From the NCBI GenBank assembly GCA_002428995.1, contig DIYJ01000018.1, positions 428,873-492,872 of the forward strand: a DNA stretch of 64,000 bases, read 5' to 3'. The notes under the pieces are model-generated. The model saw nothing but the letters and a program-made list of their open reading frames with translations. It was not told the DNA's origin and did no database searches. This document shows, piece by piece, positions 7,957-14,971 of the stretch; the first letter of the stretch is position 1; the number at the start of each line of letters is the position of its first letter. A program made the translations under genes and the position numbers. This stretch comes from Flavobacteriales bacterium UBA6057. Lineage in GTDB: Bacteria; Bacteroidota; Bacteroidia; Flavobacteriales_G; Salibacteraceae.

Positions 7957-10118
7957 GATTGTTCCGTTTGAGTGAGGGTAGCGGGATGATGATGGTGTAG
8001 GGTATGCATGGATGTTGGAATGTCGATGCTAATACTCGTGCCGGTGCCTCTTCCCGAGTCCAGATGAATACTGCCATTCAGTTTCAACACACGACTCTCC
8101 ATGTTTTTCAACCCCATGCCTCGATGGCCTTTTGATTGTGGGTCAAAGCCCTTTCCGTCATCCTCAATGAGCAGGTTCAGGTTGCCCTCGTGGTGGTTGA
8201 GCTGAATGGTAATTTCCGTTCCCTGCGCGTGTGTGATGAAATTGCTGATGGCCTCCTGAACAATATGATAGACCTCTATTTCTATTCGGTTTTCCAGGCG
8301 CTCGTTCAGGCCAAAGGTGAGCAGGTCAACGTTGAGTTTTTGGGTAGCTTCTACCGTCTCGCTGAGATCAACCAAGGCTGGGACCAACCCGAAATTGGTC
8401 AACACCGTTGAGACCATGTCATGAGCGATTCTTCGAACTTCACCGCAAGATTCATCGAGCAACGCTGTGGCTTTCTCAAACTGCTCTTGCGTGGCCAGCG
8501 GTGCTTGATCCAGCCCACCTCGTAGTCCGTCAAACAGCAGTTTCACGGTTGAAAGCAATCCGCCTAATCGGTCGTGCAAGTCCTCGGCAATGCGATGGCG
8601 CTCCTTTTCCTGTCCCTCCAGCATCGCACCAATGGATTTCAATTCCTGGGTGTTCAGCAAATCCCGGATTTTCTGACGATGCAGCTCCTCGTTTTTCGAG
8701 GCAAGCAAAGCCTCTGCGCGCTGCTTCTGGCGGTAGCCTCGAATGATGATCACTGAAATTAACAGGATCAACACCACTCCGAGGATCAAGGTGTAACTAA
8801 GTGTGGTTTGACGCTCAACCTCCGCCTGCTGCAGTTCGTTGTCTTTTTCCAGCACATCGATTTGACGTGCCCTTTTCTCTGCCTCGTACTTCTCCTGCAT
8901 CTCTGCGATCTGCCTTGAGCGCTCTTCGTTAAATAGCTTGTCCTTCAAAGCATTGGCGCTGTTGCTCTGCTCAAGTGCCAGTTTGTATTGCCCAAGATGG
9001 GTGTAGGTCCTCGCCAAATTCTGATGGGCTACCTGAGCACTCTTTTGAAGGCCTACCTCCTTTGCCAGGTTCAATGCTTTGAAGTAGTACTTCAAGGCTT
9101 GCTCATGGGCTGCCTGTTTTTCATAATTGGTTCCCAGGTTGTTGTAAGAACCCACCATCCCTTGTTGATCACCTAATTGACTGCACAGTTCAAGGCTTTC
9201 CTCAAACATGCGATTGGCCAGATCGAAGGAGCCCTGCTCACGATGTATCGCTCCCATGTTGCTATACGTACCAGCCAGGCCGGGCCAGTATTTTAGGGAT
9301 TGCTGAAGCTCAAGTGCTTTACCGAAAAACTGCAGCGCCAGATCCAGGTTTTGCTGTTGATAGTGAATATTCCCCAGGTTGTTGTAGGACTTGGCCATTC
9401 CATGCCTGTCGCCTGTGCGTTTCTGTATCTGAAGTCCACTCGTATAGTAATCAAGAGCCTTGTTGTAGAGCCCCTGAAGGGCATAAAAGTTCCCCAGATT
9501 AAGGTGAGCCCTGGCCAATTCATGGTCATTCTTCAAGCTCTCTTGGATGGTGAGACTGCGAAGCATGTAGCGAAGAGCTTCTTCGAAATCCCCTTGATTC
9601 TTGTATGTAATCCCTATGTTCTGGCAACTACGAGCTACGTCCTCCTGAATGTTCAGTCGTTCATAGATTTCCAGGCTTTGCTGATAGTTTTCAAGAGCTT
9701 TATCGAATTCCCCGCGCTTGCGATGGATGTTGCCCATGTTGTTATGCGCGCTGGCAACACCTCTTAAATCGCCCATTTCCATTCGGATCCGATGACTCTC
9801 CTGAAAATTAGCCAACGCGCGATCAAATTCACCTTGCTGCTTGTAGGTAAACCCCAGGAGTGTCAGACTCAGGCCTATTCCATGCTGATCCTCAATTTCC
9901 GTTGCAAGCTTGTATGCCTGTTCCGCATAAGATCTGGCCTTTTCCGGTTGTGAATAAATGAAGGACTCTGAAAGACCATTCAAAGCAGAGACTTTGGATG
10001 TGTCAACGGAAGTGTGGCGCAATACATACAAAAGACTGTCGATCCTGGCCTGATCCTGGGAAAAAGCTTTGACCAGAGAAAAAGAGAGCAGCAGTACGAA
10101 ACAGCATGTATTGCGCAT
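7953..10118 (-). CDS. TPR-containing sensor histidine kinase (HisKA_3 class)
   Basis: The 721-residue protein has an N-terminal signal peptide (cleavage near VKAFS-Q) and then roughly nine TPR units (about 40-400) with repeated NNLGNIH/NMGNIH-type helices; these should lie in the periplasm. A coiled region and one membrane helix (near 440-465) lead to a cytoplasmic HisKA_3 domain with HRIAEDLHDRLG, His515 as acceptor, and an HATPase domain with DDGKGFD and GMGLKNM. The layout matches the widespread Bacteroidota TPR kinases of the NarX/DesK group. It lies 50 bases after the small 10169 gene and is coupled to the regulator. The TPR array probably senses a protein or peptide partner, by inference. 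Confidence 0.94.
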   Translation of the reverse strand: MRNTCCFVLLLSFSLVKAFSQDQARIDSLLYVLRHTSVDTSKVSALNGLSESFIYSQPEKARSYAEQAYKLATEIEDQHGIGLSLTLLGFTYKQQGEFDRALANFQESHRIRMEMGDLRGVASAHNNMGNIHRKRGEFDKALENYQQSLEIYERLNIQEDVARSCQNIGITYKNQGDFEEALRYMLRSLTIQESLKNDHELARAHLNLGNFYALQGLYNKALDYYTSGLQIQKRTGDRHGMAKSYNNLGNIHYQQQNLDLALQFFGKALELQQSLKYWPGLAGTYSNMGAIHREQGSFDLANRMFEESLELCSQLGDQQGMVGSYNNLGTNYEKQAAHEQALKYYFKALNLAKEVGLQKSAQVAHQNLARTYTHLGQYKLALEQSNSANALKDKLFNEERSRQIAEMQEKYEAEKRARQIDVLEKDNELQQAEVERQTTLSYTLILGVVLILLISVIIIRGYRQKQRAEALLASKNEELHRQKIRDLLNTQELKSIGAMLEGQEKERHRIAEDLHDRLGGLLSTVKLLFDGLRGGLDQAPLATQEQFEKATALLDESCGEVRRIAHDMVSTVLTNFGLVPALVDLSETVEATQKLNVDLLTFGLNERLENRIEIEVYHIVQEAISNFITHAQGTEITIQLNHHEGNLNLLIEDDGKGFDPQSKGHRGMGLKNMESRVLKLNGSIHLDSGRGTGTSISIDIPTSMHTLHHHHPATLTQTEQS

Positions 10119-10168
10119 GATTAGCCGATTGAACTACAGAAACTCAAAGTCATTGGGCTGAATCGCGT

Positions 10169-10651
10169 TCAGTTGGAATCACCTACAGGCAGTGTGTCGC
10201 TGTCTGCATCTTCGTAATGCAGGATTGTGCTGCCTTTTTCGTCCATCACGTGGCCCTCTGAGTTTACCTCATTCACCAAGACTTCAACCATAGGAAACTG
10301 AGAGCTTTTGGGAGGTTCAATGATTTGAATTTTCTCCAGCATTTGATCTCCATGTCCCTCGGATGCCTTTTCCCGGTTGAATTCAACATTGACCACCACT
10401 CTGGTTACATTCCTTTTGAACTTGGGCTCCTGCACTCCGTGGATAACAAATGATCCGGGGAGTTTTACAACGATGGAGACAGCAAACAGGTCATTCTCCT
10501 GATCATACAAGAGCGCAATGTGTGGCTTAAACAGTTTCACGAGGAAGTATATTGGTTTGACAGCCCACCGGCTGCCGCAGCCGCCTGTAGGATTGGGTTG
10601 AGCGATACAAAGTATATCTTTTATTGCAAACGGTAATGGACTTAAGTACAT
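10169..10651 (-). CDS. Small beta-rich protein between the subtilase and the TPR kinase
   Basis: The gene starts with an ATG at 10651 that overlaps the subtilase stop as TGATG, so the two are probably translationally coupled (an in-frame TTG at 10654 is possible but less likely). The product is 160 residues with no signal peptide. After a ~45-residue N-terminal part, strand patterns such as LFAVSIVVKLPG, RVVVNVEF and MVEVLVNEV suggest a beta sandwich. The overall plan (beta-rich, cytoplasmic, just before a TPR kinase gene) matches the small proteins at 14474, 25934, 26307 and 47350, although sequence identity is too low to claim homology by eye. The acidic C-terminus ends in GDSN. Function unknown. 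Confidence 0.75.
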   Translation of the reverse strand: MYLSPLPFAIKDILCIAQPNPTGGCGSRWAVKPIYFLVKLFKPHIALLYDQENDLFAVSIVVKLPGSFVIHGVQEPKFKRNVTRVVVNVEFNREKASEGHGDQMLEKIQIIEPPKSSQFPMVEVLVNEVNSEGHVMDEKGSTILHYEDADSDTLPVGDSN

Positions 10652-11523
10652 CAACTCTTAGAGCGCAGAAACTGCTCGCTTTTCTGCGCATTCAATAAGG
10701 GGGGAATGATTCCCCTTCGCCTTCCCGCGGCTGCCAGAAGTGCAGTTCTAATCCTCGAGGCACTCGCTTCAGGATAAAGTGACCATAGCAATGCGGCAAC
10801 TCCTGTGACCGTGGGGGCTGCCATGCTGGTTCCTGTCCAAGTAGTGTGTTTGCCCATGGCCAGAATACCTGGTACTTCATATCCTGGGGCCATCAGCCCG
10901 TTTCTGGCTACTGAGGTGGAAGTGTTGGATTGCGCCAACAAGCGTCCTGCATCATCGCAAGCTGCTACCGGTATAACCCAAGGGTGCTGGATGAGTGGAA
11001 TCTGTCCGATACGGCCCTGATTCCCTGCCGCTGCAATCAGCAAAACTCCTTTTCTTGCCGCAAGATCATAAGCCTCTTTGAGAGTGGGATATTCCCGAAC
11101 ACTGCTTCCCGGAATACCAACACTCATATTGATGATCCGGGCACCTGCTTCGACACATTCGGCAATGGCTTCCGCCAGGCTATTCGGAGTTATCTGAGGA
11201 CAGGAATATGAATCAGTTTCTTCACAAAGTATGGGCCGCACCAAGAAATTACAGTCCGGACAAATGCCAGGAAACTGAGTGGTTCGATGGGCAGCCAGCA
11301 TACCCAGGACAAAGGTTCCATGCAAGCACTCGCGGCTGGAAATATTTCTACAGCTGATATCTATGCTTGAACCAATGGAGGTCACTCGTGCACCCTCCAA
11401 ATCGCCATGACCTGGAAAAACAGGTCCGTCAATCACTCCGATTCTTAAGTTCGGAGATCCATTGGTCTTAGTTTTTAAATGATTGAGATGTGTAAGGTCT
11501 GTGGCTCGCATGGTTTGAAACAT
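10651..11523 (-). CDS. Cytoplasmic subtilisin-family (S8) serine protease, PatA/PatG-like
   Basis: The 290-residue protein is a compact subtilase with the full triad: Asp32 in VIDGPV, His68 in HGTFVLG, Ser233 in GTSMAAP, and oxyanion Asn168 in AAAGNQG. There is no signal peptide, propeptide or extra domain, so it is essentially a bare catalytic domain acting in the cytoplasm. Two cysteine-bearing segments (GICPDC, DSYSC) recall the peptidases of cyanobactin clusters, PatA and PatG, which cut precursor peptides. That resemblance is supported by a PatG-family partner and a cysteine-rich small protein upstream in the same run. The substrate is not known; the Cys-rich product at 11612 is the natural candidate. 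Confidence 0.93.
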   Translation of the reverse strand: MFQTMRATDLTHLNHLKTKTNGSPNLRIGVIDGPVFPGHGDLEGARVTSIGSSIDISCRNISSRECLHGTFVLGMLAAHRTTQFPGICPDCNFLVRPILCEETDSYSCPQITPNSLAEAIAECVEAGARIINMSVGIPGSSVREYPTLKEAYDLAARKGVLLIAAAGNQGRIGQIPLIQHPWVIPVAACDDAGRLLAQSNTSTSVARNGLMAPGYEVPGILAMGKHTTWTGTSMAAPTVTGVAALLWSLYPEASASRIRTALLAAAGRRRGIIPPLLNAQKSEQFLRSKS

Positions 11524-11611
11524 CAGTTAGTTCCCTTCCTCACGCGCGACTGCTTCCCTTGAGATAGGAAAGCCTACCGCGCGTGGATGGAAAAGGGAAT
11601 TGAAGGGTGGG

Positions 11612-12031
11612 TTAAGAAACTCCGCAACAAGCGGTATCGGTTCCTGGACCGCAGTCCTTCACAAAATGGCAGCGTTGACCGTTCTTATTAATGCCATCTA
11701 CGGGAACACCTGCACAATCGCTCGCGGTCAGGCAGCCATTCTCGCATTCTTCCTTGTTACACGTTCGTATCACACAATCACAAAGCGTGTGAGGATTGCC
11801 GAAGGTGCATCGAGGAGTGAACTTTGCACCGCAACGGGAGAACATCACCTGGAGTCCATGATCTGTGACCTTGCAGCCACACATGCCTGGGTTATCTCCG
11901 GCCTGAGCCTCAAGAGCATTGGAACCACCGGTCATGAGGCCGTCAACATCGACCATGGTATTTGCACCGTTGCGATAAATGAAACGTGATGGAATGAGTG
12001 TGCTTGAAGCACTGAAACTTGGAATAGTCAT
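11612..12031 (-). CDS. Two-part cysteine-rich small protein, candidate substrate or precursor
   Basis: The 139-residue product has no cysteine in its first 50 residues and 14 cysteines in the remaining 89 (positions 51, 53, 67, 75, 84, 86, 91, 96, 100, 106, 121, 127, 135, 136). The N-terminal part (MTIPSFSASSTLIPSRFIYR onward) is leader-like but is not a typical signal peptide. The boundary is marked by GDNPGMCGC and the protein ends with ACCGVS. The pattern suits a leader plus core of a modified or disulfide-rich peptide, or a metal-binding protein. Its position between a PatG-type protein and a subtilase makes it a likely partner of both. No known family recognised; function is inference. 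Confidence 0.75.
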   Translation of the reverse strand: MTIPSFSASSTLIPSRFIYRNGANTMVDVDGLMTGGSNALEAQAGDNPGMCGCKVTDHGLQVMFSRCGAKFTPRCTFGNPHTLCDCVIRTCNKEECENGCLTASDCAGVPVDGINKNGQRCHFVKDCGPGTDTACCGVS

Positions 12032-12096
12032 CTTAATTGAGTTTTAATTGATGTATTAGGAATTGTAGGACACCGCTTCGTGATGTATCCTGGGGT

Positions 12097-13029
12097 TTAG
12101 CGGTCGTAATAGGGCTGAAGTGCACTCACCAGATGCGGGAACATGCCTTGCGTATCCACACGAACTGAATACTGCTGTTCCACACCACTCCTGCGATCGA
12201 TGAACACGAATACGACCTGAATGATGCTTCTTGAACCAGCCAATCGAGATGGACGGATGTAGACACGCTTCAAGCTGTTCCCGCTGTTGAACATGTCAGC
12301 TGTCAGTGAATACAACTCAGGATACTGAGTCGCCAGGTAATTCAAGGCGCGATGTTCATTCGAGACTCCTGAATTATCGGCCAGTTGCTGAATACGCCTG
12401 AACAGCTCGCGAATGGATTCATCACTCATTTCAGCCGTCTTGGGCATTGCGCTGACAAAGTCATCCACCTCGAACGAGTAAATCCTTACCGGCCCGGCAA
12501 TGGGTAGTTGCAAGCCATTGGCAATGTCAGGCGAGGCGATGCCTCCCAGTTGCCCGATCAATACATCGCAGTCTTCACCATTTTTGGGGTTGATGGCCTC
12601 GATCAACTGCTTCAGTACAGCATCTGAGGTTTGTTGAATGATAAAGGTGTCGATGTTCTCGATGGAGAAAACGTAGGTCATGGCGCGGGCCAGGTATTCG
12701 TTCTCCGGTTTACGAATGGTTTCGTAAATCAGCTGCTGATCTGTAAGCCCAGAGTAGTTATCGCGCTTGACAGCCGCATAAAACTCCTTCTCGATGTCGA
12801 GCCGAGGAAAAATAGCACGGATGTTGCCAATCGCATAAACGTAGCTCGGATCGTTGAAAGATGGCTGCTTTGGAGTCGCTCCCTTGTTTCCTCCACAACC
12901 GCAGCCTTGCGCTTCAATTGTATCACCTGGAGCAACAGCCTGTTCCAAGTGGCTTTCCGGTGAGTGGAGTTGTTCATTTGCCGGTTCGTTCATGGCTTCC
13001 GAGCCGGTCATTTCTATGGTTGTTTCCAT
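12097..13029 (-). CDS. PatG-family (cyanobactin maturation protease C-terminal type) protein
   Basis: From the ATG at 13029 the product is 310 residues; an upstream in-frame start at 13152 would overlap the preceding gene by 70 bases and is rejected. After a ~40-residue acidic, low-complexity N-terminus comes QGCGCGGN (Cys43, Cys45), then a domain typical of the non-protease part of PatG: SYVYAIGNI, FPRLDIEKEF, LTDQQLIYETI, YLARAMTYVFSIENIDTFI, DCDVLIGQLGG, SPDIANGLQLP and YSFEVDDF. Such stand-alone proteins are often annotated 'cyanobactin maturation protease PatG family', although they lack protease residues. The subtilase two genes downstream could supply the catalytic half. The match is from memory of the family pattern. 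Confidence 0.8.
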   Translation of the reverse strand: METTIEMTGSEAMNEPANEQLHSPESHLEQAVAPGDTIEAQGCGCGGNKGATPKQPSFNDPSYVYAIGNIRAIFPRLDIEKEFYAAVKRDNYSGLTDQQLIYETIRKPENEYLARAMTYVFSIENIDTFIIQQTSDAVLKQLIEAINPKNGEDCDVLIGQLGGIASPDIANGLQLPIAGPVRIYSFEVDDFVSAMPKTAEMSDESIRELFRRIQQLADNSGVSNEHRALNYLATQYPELYSLTADMFNSGNSLKRVYIRPSRLAGSRSIIQVVFVFIDRRSGVEQQYSVRVDTQGMFPHLVSALQPYYDR

Positions 13030-13082
13030 TGATTTTAATTTAGTATTTGTTGTTTGCAGAATGCGAGTGTGGCTTTGCTGTA

Positions 13083-13463
13083 TCATCGTATGGTGAGCAG
13101 CCCACCCTGGTAATTCTTTTCCAGTTTTGGTCCGCAGTGGATATTCCCCCACACAAAGTGTGTCCCGTCCGTTTTATTCTGGCGGATGGATAGCACTCCC
13201 CGTATGTTGTTGAAGTCTTCGAATGGAAGCTCAAAGCATATCTCACTGCGCAGTCCTGCGACATGAATTTCATGGAAACGAACCTTGTCCACATCGGAAC
13301 GCTTGATCAGGATTTCGAGGTAGTGACTCTTTTCCAGGGCCGAGGCATACTCGGTCTTGGCTTCTAGTTTTTCAGTCTCGGGAGTCAAAGGCTCGCTTGG
13401 TGAAAATGAAAAGCACAGCTCAAATTCAACTTCGCCCGACTGGATGCGGCATTCGTTTTTCAT
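13083..13463 (-). CDS. Small hypothetical protein of the PatG/subtilase cluster
   Basis: The 126-residue protein starts MKNECRIQSGEVEFEL and has no signal peptide or membrane helix. Alternating strands (FELCFSFS, HYLEILIKR, SEICFELPF, VLSIRQ) suggest a beta fold with two cysteines near the ends. It lies 53 bases before the PatG-family gene and after a hairpin that follows the 204-residue gene. I recognise no family. Same strand and spacing place it in the subtilase operon. Confidence 0.7.
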   Translation of the reverse strand: MKNECRIQSGEVEFELCFSFSPSEPLTPETEKLEAKTEYASALEKSHYLEILIKRSDVDKVRFHEIHVAGLRSEICFELPFEDFNNIRGVLSIRQNKTDGTHFVWGNIHCGPKLEKNYQGGLLTIR

Positions 13464-13488
13464 GAGTTCTGGATTTAAGTTGAAACAA

Positions 13489-13508
13489 GCCCCTGATTTT
13501 GCAGGGGC
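13489..13508 (-). terminator. Hairpin after the first gene of the subtilase cluster
   Basis: On the minus strand gcccctg, a 6-base loop and caggggc form a perfect GC-rich 7-bp stem 15 bases past the stop codon at 13524, followed by TTGTTTC. It looks like a terminator or attenuator that would lower transcription into the genes below it relative to the 204-residue protein gene. Confidence 0.6.
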
Positions 13509-13523
13509 CTGTAGGTTATGATC

Positions 13524-14138
13524 TTAAGCGATGGGCTCAAGAGTGAACTTGTAAGGCTCAGCGTTGGGACCGCTTCCACCTCCGGTCATTACCAGGTTCG
13601 CCTTGCGAATACCCAGTAGCGAGATTTCCGTGTTGATATCAGAGAGGATGGCTGAATTCATGGCCTGGCCTTCTTCCACTTGTGCCACAACACCTACCCA
13701 TAGGGTTGGCTTGAATTGAAAAACCGCTTTTTGCTCTGGTGCGACACCTGTTTTCTGGGCAAGCAGTTTTCCATCCTTGTAGATCTGCGCATCAATGGAA
13801 CCTGTTCCAAGTCCGTTGTACACCTCTACGTCCTTGGCGCTGGCAGAAGGCACGCTGTCCTTCACCAACACATTTCCGGAAGCGTCCAATACGGCCTTCC
13901 AGCGTTCGCCATTGGTGGCGCGTTTGTGGTCAGACACGTTGTTGTAAGAGTCTTTCACTCCAACTTCAAAACCCATGGGGTATCTGAAGGTGTGGCTCCA
14001 ACCGCGACCACAGTTTTTGATGACACGCCATGCGATAGCGATGTCAGAAAATCCCATGGCTTCATTTTTTTGGAAAAGGGCCACGTTGACGTTGTTCACG
14101 TCAATAGCATTGTCTATAAAAGTCAGTTCGATAAACAT
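13524..14138 (-). CDS. Hypothetical 204-residue protein, first gene of the subtilase cluster
   Basis: The protein begins MFIELTFIDNAIDVNNVNVALFQ and has no signal peptide or membrane segment. Motifs such as WRVIKNCGRGWSHTF, FEVGVKDSYNN and GNGSID-type turns suggest a compact beta-rich fold. A C-terminal segment (SDINTEISLLGIRKANLVMTGG) ends in a glycine-rich loop and PYKFTLEPI. I do not recognise the family. It is the first gene of the minus-strand run and is followed by a strong hairpin, so it may be made in excess over the genes below. A structural or bait-like role is possible but unproven. Confidence 0.7.
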   Translation of the reverse strand: MFIELTFIDNAIDVNNVNVALFQKNEAMGFSDIAIAWRVIKNCGRGWSHTFRYPMGFEVGVKDSYNNVSDHKRATNGERWKAVLDASGNVLVKDSVPSASAKDVEVYNGLGTGSIDAQIYKDGKLLAQKTGVAPEQKAVFQFKPTLWVGVVAQVEEGQAMNSAILSDINTEISLLGIRKANLVMTGGGSGPNAEPYKFTLEPIA

Positions 14139-14473
14139 GATTGAATGTTCATTTGAGTTAATGGCCTACTCTGTTCATGGCTTTTCGGCATCCGCCCCTG
14201 GTCAATGGATCGCAGTTCTTGGTGGGGCCCGCACCTTGATGCTCAATCCAATGATGATTTGTTGGTGACAAATTTGACTTACCCCTAACGGCTTGAAAAC
14301 ACCCTAAACAGCCATTTCCTGGATATCCCCATTTTCCGGGATAGGGTGAGTTTCATCCGACATGTCGAGCGGGAGGGCAAAATCTCCATAGTTCTGAGGA
14401 GATTGAATTGGTCAAAACAGCGGGCATTCCAGGGTTGGGACTTTCTCAGTTTTGACTCATAATCAAAAAAGCA
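14139..14473. other. 335-base region between two divergent clusters
   Basis: This gap separates the minus-strand subtilase cluster from the plus-strand kinase/caspase cluster and must hold both promoters. I looked for the Bacteroidota TTTG...TAnnTTTG promoter pair in both directions and found no convincing spacing. No gene is evident. A-rich sequence (ataatcaaaaaagca) precedes the ATG pair at 14474/14477. Confidence 0.5.
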
Positions 14474-14893
14474 ATGATGAGTCTTACAGCAACAACCGCG
14501 AAGCTTTGCGTCACCGATGACAATGGAAGCGATCGCTATTACTACAAGGTGGAAATCGAATTTCCAGGGACTTACACAAATGACACTGTAAGTGGTCAGG
14601 TCAACGCCAACACTTCTGGTTCCGAGCCCTATCCGGTGGAGATCAAATTCCTGAATGACACGGATCAGGTGGGGGCAACAGGTACTTCCATGATCGAAAT
14701 TGACCTTTGGCTGGATGACCTTCCCTGGGGGAGCTCTGAGCCTTCGCACATCTCAATTGATGTGAAGCTTTTGGATGAAGCAGACCAGTTGATTTCAGGC
14801 GGAGGTGGGGTAGTATCACAAAGTCAGGCTGAAGCGATCTCTCGCCCATGGCCTGAGGTCTCTGAGAATGGAACTCCACTCAGAGGCACCTGA
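14474..14893 (+). CDS. Small beta-rich protein preceding a TPR kinase
   Basis: The product is 139 residues from 14474; the second ATG at 14477 gives MSLTATTAKL and is probably the true start because the analogous protein at 47350 begins MSLTPTLSL. There is no signal peptide. Strands such as RYYYKVEIEF, MIEIDLWL and HISIDVKLLDEADQ suggest an immunoglobulin-like or beta-sandwich fold, with a glycine run (SGGGGV) near residue 115. With 47350 it shares the start, an aromatic strand followed by VxI, an IDV strand and a VKLLD segment, so the two are probably distant homologues. It lies just upstream of the TPR kinase gene. Role unknown. Confidence 0.75.
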   Translation: MMSLTATTAKLCVTDDNGSDRYYYKVEIEFPGTYTNDTVSGQVNANTSGSEPYPVEIKFLNDTDQVGATGTSMIEIDLWLDDLPWGSSEPSHISIDVKLLDEADQLISGGGGVVSQSQAEAISRPWPEVSENGTPLRGT

Positions 14894-14971
14894 TACTCTG
14901 ACAGTAAACAGGGGCTGTGCATAAACCTTTATGGTTAATTTGTGTGGCTAACTGCAAATGCGAGTTCACAC

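Noticed and set aside
9300..9767. A 155-codon plus-strand frame opposite the TPR kinase
   Set aside because: The repeated TPR coding pattern produces long antisense frames; the minus-strand gene is certain.
13030..13152. N-terminal extension of the PatG-family protein from 13152
   Set aside because: It overlaps the upstream gene by 70 bases and lacks family similarity, while the ATG at 13029 has a typical A-rich upstream region.
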